Shown here: positions 45,712-53,566 of the stretch, one piece after another
How positions within the stretch are numbered: position 1 is the first letter of the stretch
Layout of the letters: the number at the start of each line of letters is the position of its first letter
Origin: Rivibacter subsaxonicus
Lineage (GTDB): Bacteria > Pseudomonadota > Gammaproteobacteria > Burkholderiales > Burkholderiaceae_C
Assembly (NCBI RefSeq): GCF_004217215.1
Contig: NZ_SHKP01000008.1
Coordinates: forward strand, 248,001 to 312,000
Reading direction: 5' to 3'
DNA length: 64,000 nt
Program-made: the position numbers and the translations under genes
Notes under the pieces: generated by a model
Seen by the model: the letters and a program-made list of their open reading frames with translations, nothing else
Told to the model about the DNA's origin: nothing
Database searches by the model: none

Positions 45712-45790
45712 CACTTCAAGTCCGGGGGACTTGAAGTGGACGCGACGCAGTCGCGGGCCTGCAGGGCCGAGTGATCCGCCCAAGCGGATC
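45712..45790. other. Cluster of consecutive hairpins after tRNA-Ser
   Basis: Three perfect hairpins in 79 bp. Stem 1 is 12 bp, cacttcaagtcc (45712-45723) with ggacttgaagtg (45727-45738), loop ggg. Stem 2 is cgcgac (45741-45746) with gtcgcg (45750-45755). Stem 3 is gatccgc (45773-45779) with gcggatc (45784-45790), loop ccaa. The first is followed by no T-run. No ORF covers the stretch. It may be a structured RNA, a repetitive extragenic element or a remnant of a mobile element. Confidence 0.55.
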
Positions 45791-45860
45791 GCGAGCAGGA
45801 CCGCTCCCTGAGCCAAGCACCAACCCGCCCGACGGGGCGTTCTGCCTCGTGGCGGGTGCC

Positions 45861-46346
45861 TCAGCGCGCCGGGCAGCCCAGGCCGATGCAGCGGCGGACC
45901 TCGCCGCTCATCGGATCGACGCGCAGGTTCATGCGGGCACGATCGCCGCGAATATCGGCCTCCCAGTGCGGATCGTCGTAGTCGAGGTCGGAGATGTCGC
46001 CAAGCTTCAGGTCTTCGAGCGCACGCGCGACCTGCGATGCCATCTTGCCGTTGGGCGGCGGCCGTACGTCGCTGTTCCACTCGGCGTTCGATCGCCGCTC
46101 CTGCCCGCTGCGCGGGTCGACATAGATCTCGCGGCAGCGTCGGCTGCTCGGTTCGCACACCACCACCTCCCAGCGACCATCGTCGATCTCGGCCGACACG
46201 ACGACGCCAGGATTGCTCTTCTCGACCCCCTGCAGGATCTCGGACAGCGGCTTGCTGCCGGCCGGCGGGCGCTCGGCGGCAGCGCCGCCAGCCACGGCCA
46301 GCAGCAGTGCGCCCAGCAGCCAGGGAATCGATCGTTGAATCAGCAT
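45861..46346 (-). CDS. Secreted PepSY-like protein with two repeats
   Basis: 161 residues from the ATG at 46346, signal peptide (IPWLLGALLLAVAGGAAA, about residues 7-24). Two similar halves, each with a helix followed by strands: LSEILQGVEKSNPGVVVSAE ... GRWEVVVCEPSSRRCREIYVDP, and ASQVARALEDLKLGDISDLD ... HWEADIRGDRARMNLRVDP. The pattern 'strand E-V/I-x-V ... R-V-D-P-x-S-G' is that of PepSY domains, which occur in peptidase-inhibitor and sensor contexts. Four Cys may form disulphides. No partner is apparent; the next gene downstream is tRNA-Ser on the opposite strand. Confidence 0.75.
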   Translation of the reverse strand: MLIQRSIPWLLGALLLAVAGGAAAERPPAGSKPLSEILQGVEKSNPGVVVSAEIDDGRWEVVVCEPSSRRCREIYVDPRSGQERRSNAEWNSDVRPPPNGKMASQVARALEDLKLGDISDLDYDDPHWEADIRGDRARMNLRVDPMSGEVRRCIGLGCPAR

Positions 46347-46451
46347 GCGGAACTCCTCGGGGTGATTGCTGCATGACGGCCACCCTGGCCGAACATTGGC
46401 CGCGAGCCTAGCGGCGGGCCAGCAGCGCACCAATCCCCTGCCTCCGCGGCG

Positions 46452-46913
46452 TCAGCCGCGAACTTCGCGCCGCTGTCGCCGCCACTCCCACGGTGGCACC
46501 GGCCCGGCGTCCTGCCACAGCCCGCGCCGTTCGCCGCGCGCGAGTTCCTGGTCATCGCGCAGTTCCGGGTCGCGGGCGTAGCGTTCGTAGACCCACGCCA
46601 TGCCCGCGCGCACCTGCTCGGCGTTGGCATCGACACCACCGCATCGAACCCGCGCCACCGTCCGTCCGTAGCGATCGAGCGCCTGCGCCCTCACCTGCGC
46701 CTCGCGGCCGAAGCACAGGGCGGCCAGGTGGGCCCGGCTGCGGGCGCCGAAGGCCTGCGCCTTCTCCGGTGCATCGATCTCGGCCAGCCGCAGCCGCAGC
46801 GTCTGTGGTGTCGCGTCGGGGGCGGCGCGACAGCGGGCGCTGAGCGTGTCGCCATCGCTCACGCCCACGACCAGGCACAGCAGCAGGCTGCCGCCCGTGA
46901 TCAGTACAGGCAT
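46452..46913 (-). CDS. Thermonuclease (SNase) family protein
   Basis: 153 residues with a short hydrophobic N-terminus (LITGGSLLLCLVVGVS), so probably exported or membrane-anchored. The staphylococcal nuclease fold is shown by VSDGDTLSARC, LRLRLAEIDAPEKAQAFG (Ca-binding Asp and catalytic Arg region) and DRYGRTVARV; the second Arg/Glu pair sits near AGMAWVYERYA. It would cleave DNA or RNA nonspecifically, for nutrient or defence purposes. The ATG is at 46913. It is 105 bp from the PepSY-like gene, in the same direction. Confidence 0.85.
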   Translation of the reverse strand: MPVLITGGSLLLCLVVGVSDGDTLSARCRAAPDATPQTLRLRLAEIDAPEKAQAFGARSRAHLAALCFGREAQVRAQALDRYGRTVARVRCGGVDANAEQVRAGMAWVYERYARDPELRDDQELARGERRGLWQDAGPVPPWEWRRQRREVRG

Positions 46914-46969
46914 TCTTCATCCCCAACGACCCGCGCACCCGGTCTTGGCCGGACGTCGCGGCAACCAAC

Positions 46970-46996
46970 AAAGAAAAGGGGCGCCGAAGCGCCCCT
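46970..46996 (-). terminator. Rho-independent terminator after the branched-chain binding-protein gene
   Basis: 8-bp stem aggggcgc (46977-46984) / gcgcccct (46989-46996) with loop cgaa, which is ttcg on the transcribed minus strand, followed by tttctttg (46976-46970). It is 17 bp after the stop of the binding-protein gene. Confidence 0.8.
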
Positions 46997-47013
46997 CTTT
47001 CAAGCCGCGGAAC

Positions 47014-48147
47014 TCAGTTCAGCGCGACCTTCTTGCCGTCCTTGTACGTGTACAGGGTCATGGCCGGGTTCTTCAGTTCACCGTCGGCCTCGAAGGCCAC
47101 GTTGGCGGTGACACCCTTGTAGTTGGTCTCAAACAGCTTCGGGCCGTAGACCTTCGGGTCGACCGAGTTGGCGCGCTTCATCGCGTCGACCAGAACCATC
47201 GTCGCGTCGTAGACGTACGGCGAATAGATCTGGAACTGACCAGGGAACTTGGCGTCGTACTTGGCCCTCCAGGCCTTGCCGTTGGGCATCTTCTCGAGCG
47301 AAGCGCCACCTTCGGCACAGACCACGTTGCCAAGCGCCTTGGCGCCGGCCGACAGTTCAGCCAGCTTCGGCGTGCAGATGCCGTCGCCGCCGAAGAACTT
47401 GACGTTGCTCATGCCCAACTGGTCCATCTGGCGCAGCATCGGGCCGGCCTGCGGGTCCATGCCGCCGTAGAACACGCCGTCCGGCTTCTTGGACTTGATG
47501 GCGGTCAGGATCGCCATGAAGTCGGTCGCCTTGTCGGTGGTGTACTGCTCGTCGACGATGTTGATGCCGCGTGCCTGCGCCGTCTTCTTGAAGACCTCGG
47601 CCACGCCCTGGCCGTAGGCGGTGCGGTCGTCGATGATCGCAACGTTCTTGAGCTTCAGGTTGTTGGCAGCGTGCAGCGCGAGACCGGCGCCGAGCGCGTT
47701 GTCGTTGGCCAGCACGCGGAAGGCCGTCTTGTAGCCTTGCTGCGAGTACTTCGGGTTGGTCGCCGACGGCGTGATCTGCGGAATGCCGCAGTCGTTGTAG
47801 ATCTTCGAAGCCGGGATCGTGGTGCCCGAGTTCAGGTGACCGACCACGCCGGCAACCTTGGCATCGCACAGCTTCTGGGCAGCGGCGGTGCCTTGCTTCG
47901 GGTCGGCTCCGTCATCTTCGGCCAGCAGTTCGAACTTGATCTTCTTGCCGCCGATCACCAGGTTCTGGGAATTCAGTTCCTCGACCGCCAGGCGGGCGCC
48001 GTTCTCGTTGTCCTTGCCGTAGTGGGCCTGGGCGCCGGAGACCGGGCCGACGTGGCCGAGCTTGACCACTTGCACGTCCTGCGCCGATGCGGCGCCGGCA
48101 ATGCCCAGCAGGGCAGCGGCAACGATCACATTCACTTTTGCTTGCAT
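47014..48147 (-). CDS. Branched-chain amino acid ABC transporter, periplasmic binding protein
   Basis: 377 residues from the ATG at 48147, with a ggagg ribosome site. Signal peptide ends AGAASA-QDVQ (about residue 22). Periplasmic type I binding-protein fold (LivJ/LivK). Family landmarks are VKLGHVGPVSGAQAHYGKDN, LNSGTTIPASKIYNDCGIPQ, DRTAYGQGVAEVFK and the C-terminal AFEADGELKNPAMTLYTYKD. It binds Leu/Ile/Val or related acids. No permease or ATPase genes lie in the window, so it is an orphan subunit. The in-frame extension to 48306 is not coding. Confidence 0.93.
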   Translation of the reverse strand: MQAKVNVIVAAALLGIAGAASAQDVQVVKLGHVGPVSGAQAHYGKDNENGARLAVEELNSQNLVIGGKKIKFELLAEDDGADPKQGTAAAQKLCDAKVAGVVGHLNSGTTIPASKIYNDCGIPQITPSATNPKYSQQGYKTAFRVLANDNALGAGLALHAANNLKLKNVAIIDDRTAYGQGVAEVFKKTAQARGINIVDEQYTTDKATDFMAILTAIKSKKPDGVFYGGMDPQAGPMLRQMDQLGMSNVKFFGGDGICTPKLAELSAGAKALGNVVCAEGGASLEKMPNGKAWRAKYDAKFPGQFQIYSPYVYDATMVLVDAMKRANSVDPKVYGPKLFETNYKGVTANVAFEADGELKNPAMTLYTYKDGKKVALN

Positions 48148-48379
48148 GGATTGACCTCCAAAGTAGGCGAATAGTTGAGCGGAAATATTGTCCTCAACGC
48201 AGCGAACGTTACTCGAAAACAAGCACGCCGCAGCGATGCGAAACCCGGGGTTAACACCGTCGTCTGAATCCGACCGGCCAAACGCGCCGCGGTTCCCCGA
48301 CGTCACTGTCTAGCAAGCGGCGGGCCGCGGACCATCGCCCGAGCGCCGATCCGGCGCGCTGCCGACGGCGCATCCGCGC

Positions 48380-48799
48380 TCAGCGCCGTCGCGCCACTTC
48401 CTGCTCCACCACCTGGGCGAGCAACTCGCGCAGGGCCGTCGCAAGTTCGTCGCGGGCCTCGGCGACGACCGTCTGCGCCGCCCGCTCTAGCACCGGCGCC
48501 AGGATCTCGCGCAGCCGGGACTCGATCACCAGGTCGACCTGGCGCTGGAGTTCGGGCAGCAGGCGCTGCACCAGTTGTTCCTCGTCGAACCCGGCCTCTG
48601 CCAGCTGCACGGCCACCGCCTCGACGACCTCCAGACCCGGTTCGACCGCTCCGGGCACGGGCGACCCGGCTGCAACCGTACTGCCGTCCTCGCCCGCCGG
48701 CGCGGGCAGCTCGAAGGCGTCGATGACCTCGGTCAGCGTCGGCACCGCCGACGGCGGCAGGCGGCGCGGGCCGGGCTGCGAAGGCGTGGAATCCACCAT
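48380..48799 (-). CDS. Hypothetical protein downstream of holC
   Basis: 139 residues. Pro/Ala/Gly-rich N-terminal part (1-60, no structure evident), then a helical part (about 60-139) with acidic and basic heptads: EVVEAVAVQLAEAGFDEEQL, LLPELQRQVDLVIESRLREI, VVAEARDELATALRELLAQV. No signal peptide, cysteine or known domain. It is the third gene of a pepA-holC-unknown unit, 6 bp after holC. The Pro-rich start plus helix pattern recalls small hypothetical genes that follow holC in other Burkholderiales. The function is unknown. Confidence 0.7.
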   Translation of the reverse strand: MVDSTPSQPGPRRLPPSAVPTLTEVIDAFELPAPAGEDGSTVAAGSPVPGAVEPGLEVVEAVAVQLAEAGFDEEQLVQRLLPELQRQVDLVIESRLREILAPVLERAAQTVVAEARDELATALRELLAQVVEQEVARRR

Positions 48800-48805
48800 C
48801 CGGGG

Positions 48806-49267
48806 TCAGCCGCCGCGATCGGGCTGGCCGGCCGCGCCGGCGCGATCGTGATGAAGCAGCGTGTAGCCGCGATCGGCGTAGTGCTTCCAGCGTTGGCGCC
48901 CGGCCAGGCGCTCCTCGGCCGCGTCGCCGACCACCTCGATCAGCCGCTCGAAGCTCTCGAAGCCTACGGCCACCTCGGGGCCGAGGTTGACCAGGACAGG
49001 GACCGCGGGCGCATCGGCCGCGTGCTCGACCAGCCAGATCGGCGTCGCCGCGCGCTGGGCCGGCGTCGGCTGCGCGCCGGCGGGCAGCCGCACATGGGCA
49101 ACGAAGGCCAGCGGGTCGAAGCTCCAGAGTGCCCGGTCGAGTTCGGCCAGGCTTGAGGCTTCGCCGGTGACCGCGATCCGGGCCCCGCCGCGCTGCGCCT
49201 TGCGCAGCAAGCGGCAGGCGTAGGCCAGGCGATCGCCGACGCCGGTGTGGAACGTCACCTCGGTCAT
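48806..49267 (-). CDS. holC: DNA polymerase III subunit chi
   Basis: 153 residues. Chi bridges the clamp loader (via psi) and single-strand binding protein. Recognised from TEVTFHTGVGDRLAYACRLL, RKAQRGGARIAVTGEAS, FVAHVRLPAGA, IWLVEHAAD and the C-terminal RWKHYADRGYTLLHHDR. It lies 30 bp after pepA, an order conserved in many proteobacteria, and before the hypothetical gene. Length is normal. Confidence 0.9.
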   Translation of the reverse strand: MTEVTFHTGVGDRLAYACRLLRKAQRGGARIAVTGEASSLAELDRALWSFDPLAFVAHVRLPAGAQPTPAQRAATPIWLVEHAADAPAVPVLVNLGPEVAVGFESFERLIEVVGDAAEERLAGRQRWKHYADRGYTLLHHDRAGAAGQPDRGG

Positions 49268-49297
49268 CGTGATCCCCGCCGCCGCCGCCGCTCCCGC

Positions 49298-50758
49298 TCA
49301 GCCGGCCAGCGACAGCAGGAAGTGGGTCAGCAGCGGCACCGGGCGGCCGGTACCGCCCTTGGCCGCGCCGGACTTCCAGGCCGTGCCGGCGATGTCGAGG
49401 TGGGCCCAACGGTACTTGGTGGCGTACTTGCTGAGGAAGCGCGCCGCGGTGATCGAGCCACCGGCGCGACCGCCGACGTTGCCCATGTCGGCGAAGTTGC
49501 TCTTGAGACCTTCGTCGTAGTCCTCGTCGAGCGGCATGCGCCAGGCCGGGTCGAGTCCGGCGTCGCCCGCGGCGAGCAGGCCGGCGGCCAGCTTGTCGTC
49601 GGCGCTGAACAGGCCCGAGCGATGGTGGCCGAGCGCGATCACGCAGGCGCCGGTCAGCGTGGCGATGTCGACCACCGCCTGCGGCTTGAAGCGCTCGGCG
49701 TAGGTCAGCGCATCGCACAGGATGAGCCGGCCCTCGGCGTCGGTGTTGAGGATCTCGATGGTCTGGCCCGACATCGAGGTCACCACGTCGCCCGGCTTGA
49801 CGGCGCGGCCGCTCGGCATGTTGTCGCACGAGGGAATCAGGCCGACCACGTTCAGCTTGAGCTTGAGTTCGCCGATGGCACGGAAGGTGCCCAGCACGCT
49901 GGCGGCGCCACCCATGTCGAACTTCATCTCGTCCATCTCGGCCGAGGGCTTGATCGAGATGCCGCCGGTGTCGAAGGTGATGCCCTTGCCGACCAGCACC
50001 ACCGGCGCCTGGCTCTTGGCCGCACCGTCATGGCGCAGCACGATGAACTTCAACGGCTCGTCGGAGCCCTGCGCCACGGCGAGGAAGGCCCCCATGCCGA
50101 GCTTCTCGACCGCCTTGCGGTCGAGCACCTCGACCTTGAATCCGTACTGCTTGGCCAGTTCGCGGGCGCGATCGGCCAGATGCGAGGGCGTCGCGTGGTT
50201 GGCCGGACGGTTGCCGCACTCGCGCGCCAGCGCGACGCCGGATGCGATCGCCTCGCCGCGGCTCAGGCCCTGCTGCGCGGCCTTGAGCGAGCCCGCCGCC
50301 ACCAGCAGCGAGACCTTCTTCAGCGCCGCGTCGGCCGGCGCGCTCGGCTTGGTGTGGCGATACACGTAGGTCGCATCGCCGACCGCGGCCACCAGGGCCT
50401 CGGCATGCGCGGCCTCGGGTGCCGCCAGGCCTGCATGCAGCACCGCCGCGTGCTTGGCCCCGCCCTGCTTCAGCGCAGCCAGCGCCGCGCCGACGGCCGA
50501 CTTGAAGGCCTTGGCGCTGCCGTCGGCCGCCACCGCGAACACCAGCCGCGGTGCCTTGACGCCGGCCGGACGATGCACGTACAGCGCGCGGCCGGCCTTG
50601 AGCGCCAGGTCGTCCGAGGCCAGCGCCTCCTTCAGCAGCGCGGCCAGCGGCGCGTCCAGGCGCTGGCTCTTGGCCTCGCCGGCGAGCACCACGACGAGCG
50701 CGTCGCAGGCAATCTTGGAAGGCGCATCGGCGCCGGCACTGAGGGCACGGAAATCCAT
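49298..50758 (-). CDS. pepA: Leucyl aminopeptidase (M17)
   Basis: 486 residues. Cytosolic two-metal peptidase that removes N-terminal residues and, in E. coli, also acts as a DNA-binding cofactor in recombination. The catalytic C-terminal domain (about 170-486) shows [20 protein letters not shown] with the metal-binding Lys/Asp residues and [18 protein letters not shown] with the second metal set. The N-terminal domain (1-160) carries the less conserved macrodomain-like part. It is divergent from lptF with only 37 bp between start codons and precedes holC. Confidence 0.97.
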   Translation of the reverse strand: MDFRALSAGADAPSKIACDALVVVLAGEAKSQRLDAPLAALLKEALASDDLALKAGRALYVHRPAGVKAPRLVFAVAADGSAKAFKSAVGAALAALKQGGAKHAAVLHAGLAAPEAAHAEALVAAVGDATYVYRHTKPSAPADAALKKVSLLVAAGSLKAAQQGLSRGEAIASGVALARECGNRPANHATPSHLADRARELAKQYGFKVEVLDRKAVEKLGMGAFLAVAQGSDEPLKFIVLRHDGAAKSQAPVVLVGKGITFDTGGISIKPSAEMDEMKFDMGGAASVLGTFRAIGELKLKLNVVGLIPSCDNMPSGRAVKPGDVVTSMSGQTIEILNTDAEGRLILCDALTYAERFKPQAVVDIATLTGACVIALGHHRSGLFSADDKLAAGLLAAGDAGLDPAWRMPLDEDYDEGLKSNFADMGNVGGRAGGSITAARFLSKYATKYRWAHLDIAGTAWKSGAAKGGTGRPVPLLTHFLLSLAG

Positions 50759-50795
50759 CGTCGGGTCCTTATACGATCTCTAGAATAAGCCGCAG

Positions 50796-51923
50796 ATGTT
50801 ATTCGATTCCACTCTCCGCCGAGACCTCTCGCGCAGCTTCGGGGCGACCCTGATCGTGATCCTGACCATCGTCATCACGATGTTCATGATCCGCACGCTC
50901 GGCCAGGCCGCCGGTGGTTCGGTCGACCCGCGCGACGTCGCGCTGCTGCTCGGCTACATCACGCTGGAGAACCTGCCGACGATGCTCAGCCTGTCGCTGT
51001 TCATCGCGGTCGTCACGACGCTGACGCGGATGTACCGCGACAGCGAGATGGTGATCTGGTTCGCCAGCGGCGTGAGCCTGATGCGCTTCCTGCGCCCGGT
51101 GCTGCGGCTGGCGATGCCGGTGATCGTCATCATCACGCTGCTGGCCTTCGTCGTCTGGCCCTGGGGCAACCGACAGGTCGCCGAGCTCAAGGACCGCTAC
51201 CAGCGGCGCTCGGACCTGGCCCGCATCGCGCCCGGCCAGTTCCAGACCTCGAGCGACGGCAAGCGCGTGTTCTTCATCGACAAGGACACCGGCGACGGCA
51301 GCAACGCGCGCAACGTCTTCCTGCTCGAGCGAAATGCCGATGGCGAGTCGGTCACCTCGGCGCGCAGCGGCCGCGTCGTGGTCGAAGGCAACGACCGCTT
51401 CGTCGAACTCGAACGTGGTCAGCGCAGCGAGCTGAACCCGGTCACGCTCGAGCGCCGCCAGGCCAGCTTCGACAGCTACCGGGCGATCGTCGGCGAGCGC
51501 CTGGTCAGCCCCAACGAGAACCTGCCGCCAAAGGCGCTGGGCACGATCGCGCTGCTGCTCGATCCCACGCCGCGCCACCAGGCCGAGCTGGTCTGGCGCA
51601 CTGGCCTGGCGCTCGGCGCCTTCAACCTGGTGCTGCTCGGCATCGGACTGTCGGCCGGCAACCCGCGCCGCGCCAGCAGCTGGAACCTGCTCTATTCGCT
51701 GCTCGCCTTCGTCGTCTACTTCAACCTGCTCAACCTCAGTCAGGCCTGGGTCGCGAGCGGCCGCCTCGGGCCGTGGACGACGCTGCTCCTGGTGCACGGG
51801 CTGACCCTGGCCGGAGCGCTGGCACTGCTGTGGTGGCGCGAGCGTGGCACGGCACTGTCGCTGCGTCGCAGACGCATGCCGGTACCGGCCGCCGGCGACG
51901 CAGCCACGCCGGCGGCGCGCTGA
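50796..51923 (+). CDS. lptF: LPS export ABC transporter permease LptF
   Basis: 375 residues. Inner-membrane subunit of the LptB2FG complex, which extracts lipopolysaccharide and passes it to LptC/A. Three N-terminal helices, a beta-jellyroll periplasmic domain (about 140-270) and three C-terminal helices. Starts LFDSTLRRDLSRSFGATLIV; LENLPTMLSLSLFIAVVTTL is a strong family mark. It is followed after 13 bp by lptG. The last ~25 residues are basic and Pro/Ala-rich. Confidence 0.95.
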   Translation: MLFDSTLRRDLSRSFGATLIVILTIVITMFMIRTLGQAAGGSVDPRDVALLLGYITLENLPTMLSLSLFIAVVTTLTRMYRDSEMVIWFASGVSLMRFLRPVLRLAMPVIVIITLLAFVVWPWGNRQVAELKDRYQRRSDLARIAPGQFQTSSDGKRVFFIDKDTGDGSNARNVFLLERNADGESVTSARSGRVVVEGNDRFVELERGQRSELNPVTLERRQASFDSYRAIVGERLVSPNENLPPKALGTIALLLDPTPRHQAELVWRTGLALGAFNLVLLGIGLSAGNPRRASSWNLLYSLLAFVVYFNLLNLSQAWVASGRLGPWTTLLLVHGLTLAGALALLWWRERGTALSLRRRRMPVPAAGDAATPAAR

Positions 51924-51936
51924 GGACCGACGGCCG

Positions 51937-53076
51937 ATGCGCACCGTCCGACGCCTGCTCTACAGCGAGATCCTGGGGGCGGTGCTGTTCGTCACCGTCG
52001 CCTTCCTGGCACTGTTCTACTTCATCGATTTCGTCGAGGAGATCGATGACGTCGGCCAAGGCAGCTACAGCGTGGCCAAGGCCGCGCTCTATTGCCTGAT
52101 GCTGGTCCCCGGCCATCTCTACGAGCTGCTGCCGATCGCGGTGCTGATCGGCTCCATCTACGCGATGGCCAAGCTGGCCCAGTCCTCCGAGTTCACGATC
52201 CTGCGCACCGCCGGGCTCGGCCCGGGGCGCGCGCTGTCGCTGCTGGCCGTGCTCGGCATCGGCTTCGGCGCGCTCAGCTTCGCGCTCGGCGACGTCGTCG
52301 CACCCTGGTTCGACCAGCACGCCAACCAGTTGCGCAACAACGCGCGGCGCGGCGACCCGGTCGCACCGGCCGGCGCCCAGACCGCCGGCGCCGGCGCCTG
52401 GCTCAAAGATCGGCGCGAAGCGCCGGCCGGTGCGATGCCGCCGGGCGAGCGCCTCGACACGATCCGCGTCGGCCGCGTGCTGGCCAACGGCACGCTCGAG
52501 GACGTGCAACTCTTCGAGTTCGATGCCGACGGCCAGTTGCTCACCCGGGTGCAGGCCACCGGCGCGAGCGTCGACGGCAGGCGCCTGCGCCTAGTCGACG
52601 CCCAGGTGGCGCGCTGGCGCGCCGACGCCGACGGCAACCTGCCGGCGATCGAACAACTGGCCCAACTCGACTGGCCGAGCACGCTGACGCCGGCGGTGGT
52701 GGCGGCGGCGGTGTCGCCGGTGAAGAGCATGTCCACGCTCAACCTCTATCGCTACACCAGCCACCTGTCCGACAACGAACAGGCGGCGCAACGGCACGAG
52801 ATCCAGTTCTGGAAGAAGGCGCTCAACCCGCTGGCGCCGCTGGTGATGCTGGCGCTGGCGCTGCCCTTCGCCTACCTGCACGGGCGCTCGGGCGGGGTCA
52901 GCCTCAAGGTCTTCGGCGGCATCCTGCTCGGCATCAGCTTCGTGCTGCTCAACAACGTCTCGACCCATCTCGGACTCCTGCGCGACTGGACGCCCTGGAT
53001 CGCGGCCGCCGCGCCGAGCGTGCTCTACCTGATGATGTCGATGGCGGCCTTCAGTTGGCTGGTGAGAAACCGATGA
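51937..53076 (+). CDS. lptG: LPS export ABC transporter permease LptG
   Basis: 379 residues from MRTVRRLLYSEILGAVLFVT at 51937; the longer open frame begins inside lptF. Second permease of LptB2FG, six helices with a large periplasmic jellyroll (about 145-275). The marks LVPGHLYELLPIAVLIGSIY and FWKKALNPLAPLVMLALALP are typical. lptF and lptG form one unit. Its ATGA end (53073-53076) is repeated at the start of the next gene, 74 bp downstream. Confidence 0.95.
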   Translation: MRTVRRLLYSEILGAVLFVTVAFLALFYFIDFVEEIDDVGQGSYSVAKAALYCLMLVPGHLYELLPIAVLIGSIYAMAKLAQSSEFTILRTAGLGPGRALSLLAVLGIGFGALSFALGDVVAPWFDQHANQLRNNARRGDPVAPAGAQTAGAGAWLKDRREAPAGAMPPGERLDTIRVGRVLANGTLEDVQLFEFDADGQLLTRVQATGASVDGRRLRLVDAQVARWRADADGNLPAIEQLAQLDWPSTLTPAVVAAAVSPVKSMSTLNLYRYTSHLSDNEQAAQRHEIQFWKKALNPLAPLVMLALALPFAYLHGRSGGVSLKVFGGILLGISFVLLNNVSTHLGLLRDWTPWIAAAAPSVLYLMMSMAAFSWLVRNR

Positions 53077-53163
53077 GCGCCGCACGGCCGCTCCGAATGC
53101 GCTCGTTCCCCCACGGGGGGACGGCGCGCAGCGCCTTGGGGGCAGCATGAGCGCCGCCGCACG
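53073..53163 (+). repeat. 74-bp insert between duplicated start motifs, lptG to cbiX
   Basis: atgagcgccgcacg occurs at 53073-53086 (the lptG stop) and, with a 3-bp gap, again at 53147-53163 (the next gene start). The sequence between is GC-rich with stems such as tcccccacgggggga and a gcgcgcagcgcc stretch. It looks like a short repetitive element inserted at a former ATGA gene overlap. Confidence 0.45.
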
Positions 53164-53566
53164 CACGCCCTCCTCCCCTGGCATCCTGCTGTTCGCCCAC
53201 GGCGCGCGCGACCCGAACTGGGCGCTGCCCTTCGAGGCGGTGGCCGCGCGGGTACGCGCGCTGCGGCCTGGCGCGCAAGTTCGGCTGGCATTTCTTGAGC
53301 TGATGAGCCCCGGGCTGGCCCAGGCTGGCGAGGAGTTGGTCGCCGCCGGTTGCGTCGAGATCACCGTCGTGCCGCTGTTCCTAGGCGCCGGCGGCCATGT
53401 GCGCAAGGATCTCCCAGCGCTGGTGCAAGCCCTGGCCACGGCGCACCCCGGCGTGCAGGTCCGCCTGCGCAGCGCCGTCGGCGAGGACCCGATCGTCATC
53501 GAGGCCCTGGCCGCTGCGGCCGCGCAGGATCCGACACCCGCCTTCTTGCCCGCCGCCACGCCATGA
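53147..53566 (+). CDS. Sirohydrochlorin chelatase-like (CbiX-short/SirB)
   Basis: 139 residues, the short single-domain form. Inserts Fe or Co into sirohydrochlorin for siroheme or cobalamin. The first His of the metal site is in ILLFAHGARDPNW, the second in LFLGAGGHVRKDLPAL, with an ALRPGAQVRLAFLELMSPGL strand between. Only one half of the ferrochelatase-like fold is present, so it must dimerise. It overlaps cysB by ATGA (53563-53566); siroheme is the cofactor of sulfite reductase, a CysB target, so the pairing is functional. Metal specificity is unknown. Confidence 0.85.
   Translation: MSAAARTPSSPGILLFAHGARDPNWALPFEAVAARVRALRPGAQVRLAFLELMSPGLAQAGEELVAAGCVEITVVPLFLGAGGHVRKDLPALVQALATAHPGVQVRLRSAVGEDPIVIEALAAAAAQDPTPAFLPAATP

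Larger units (their letters stand above)
45623..45842 (+). repeat. Degraded copy of the tRNA-Ser 3' end and its terminator
   Basis: Copy 1, ccgctccctccgccaagcac (45623-45642), is the tRNA 3' end. Copy 2, ccgctccctgagccaagcac (45801-45820), is identical at 18 of 20 positions, and the match continues through gacggggcgtt-tgc in the terminator. The period is 178 bp. The T arm and acceptor 5' half are not repeated, so the second copy is not a tRNA gene. It may be an attachment-site scar or a duplication remnant. Confidence 0.6.

Noticed and set aside
45801-45842. Second tRNA-Ser gene
   Set aside because: Only the 3' end and terminator are repeated; no acceptor 5' half, anticodon arm or T arm.
48148-48379. 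Riboswitch or promoter before the branched-chain binding-protein gene
   Set aside because: No conserved aptamer pattern or good -35/-10 pair at normal spacing; only a ggagg ribosome site was clear.
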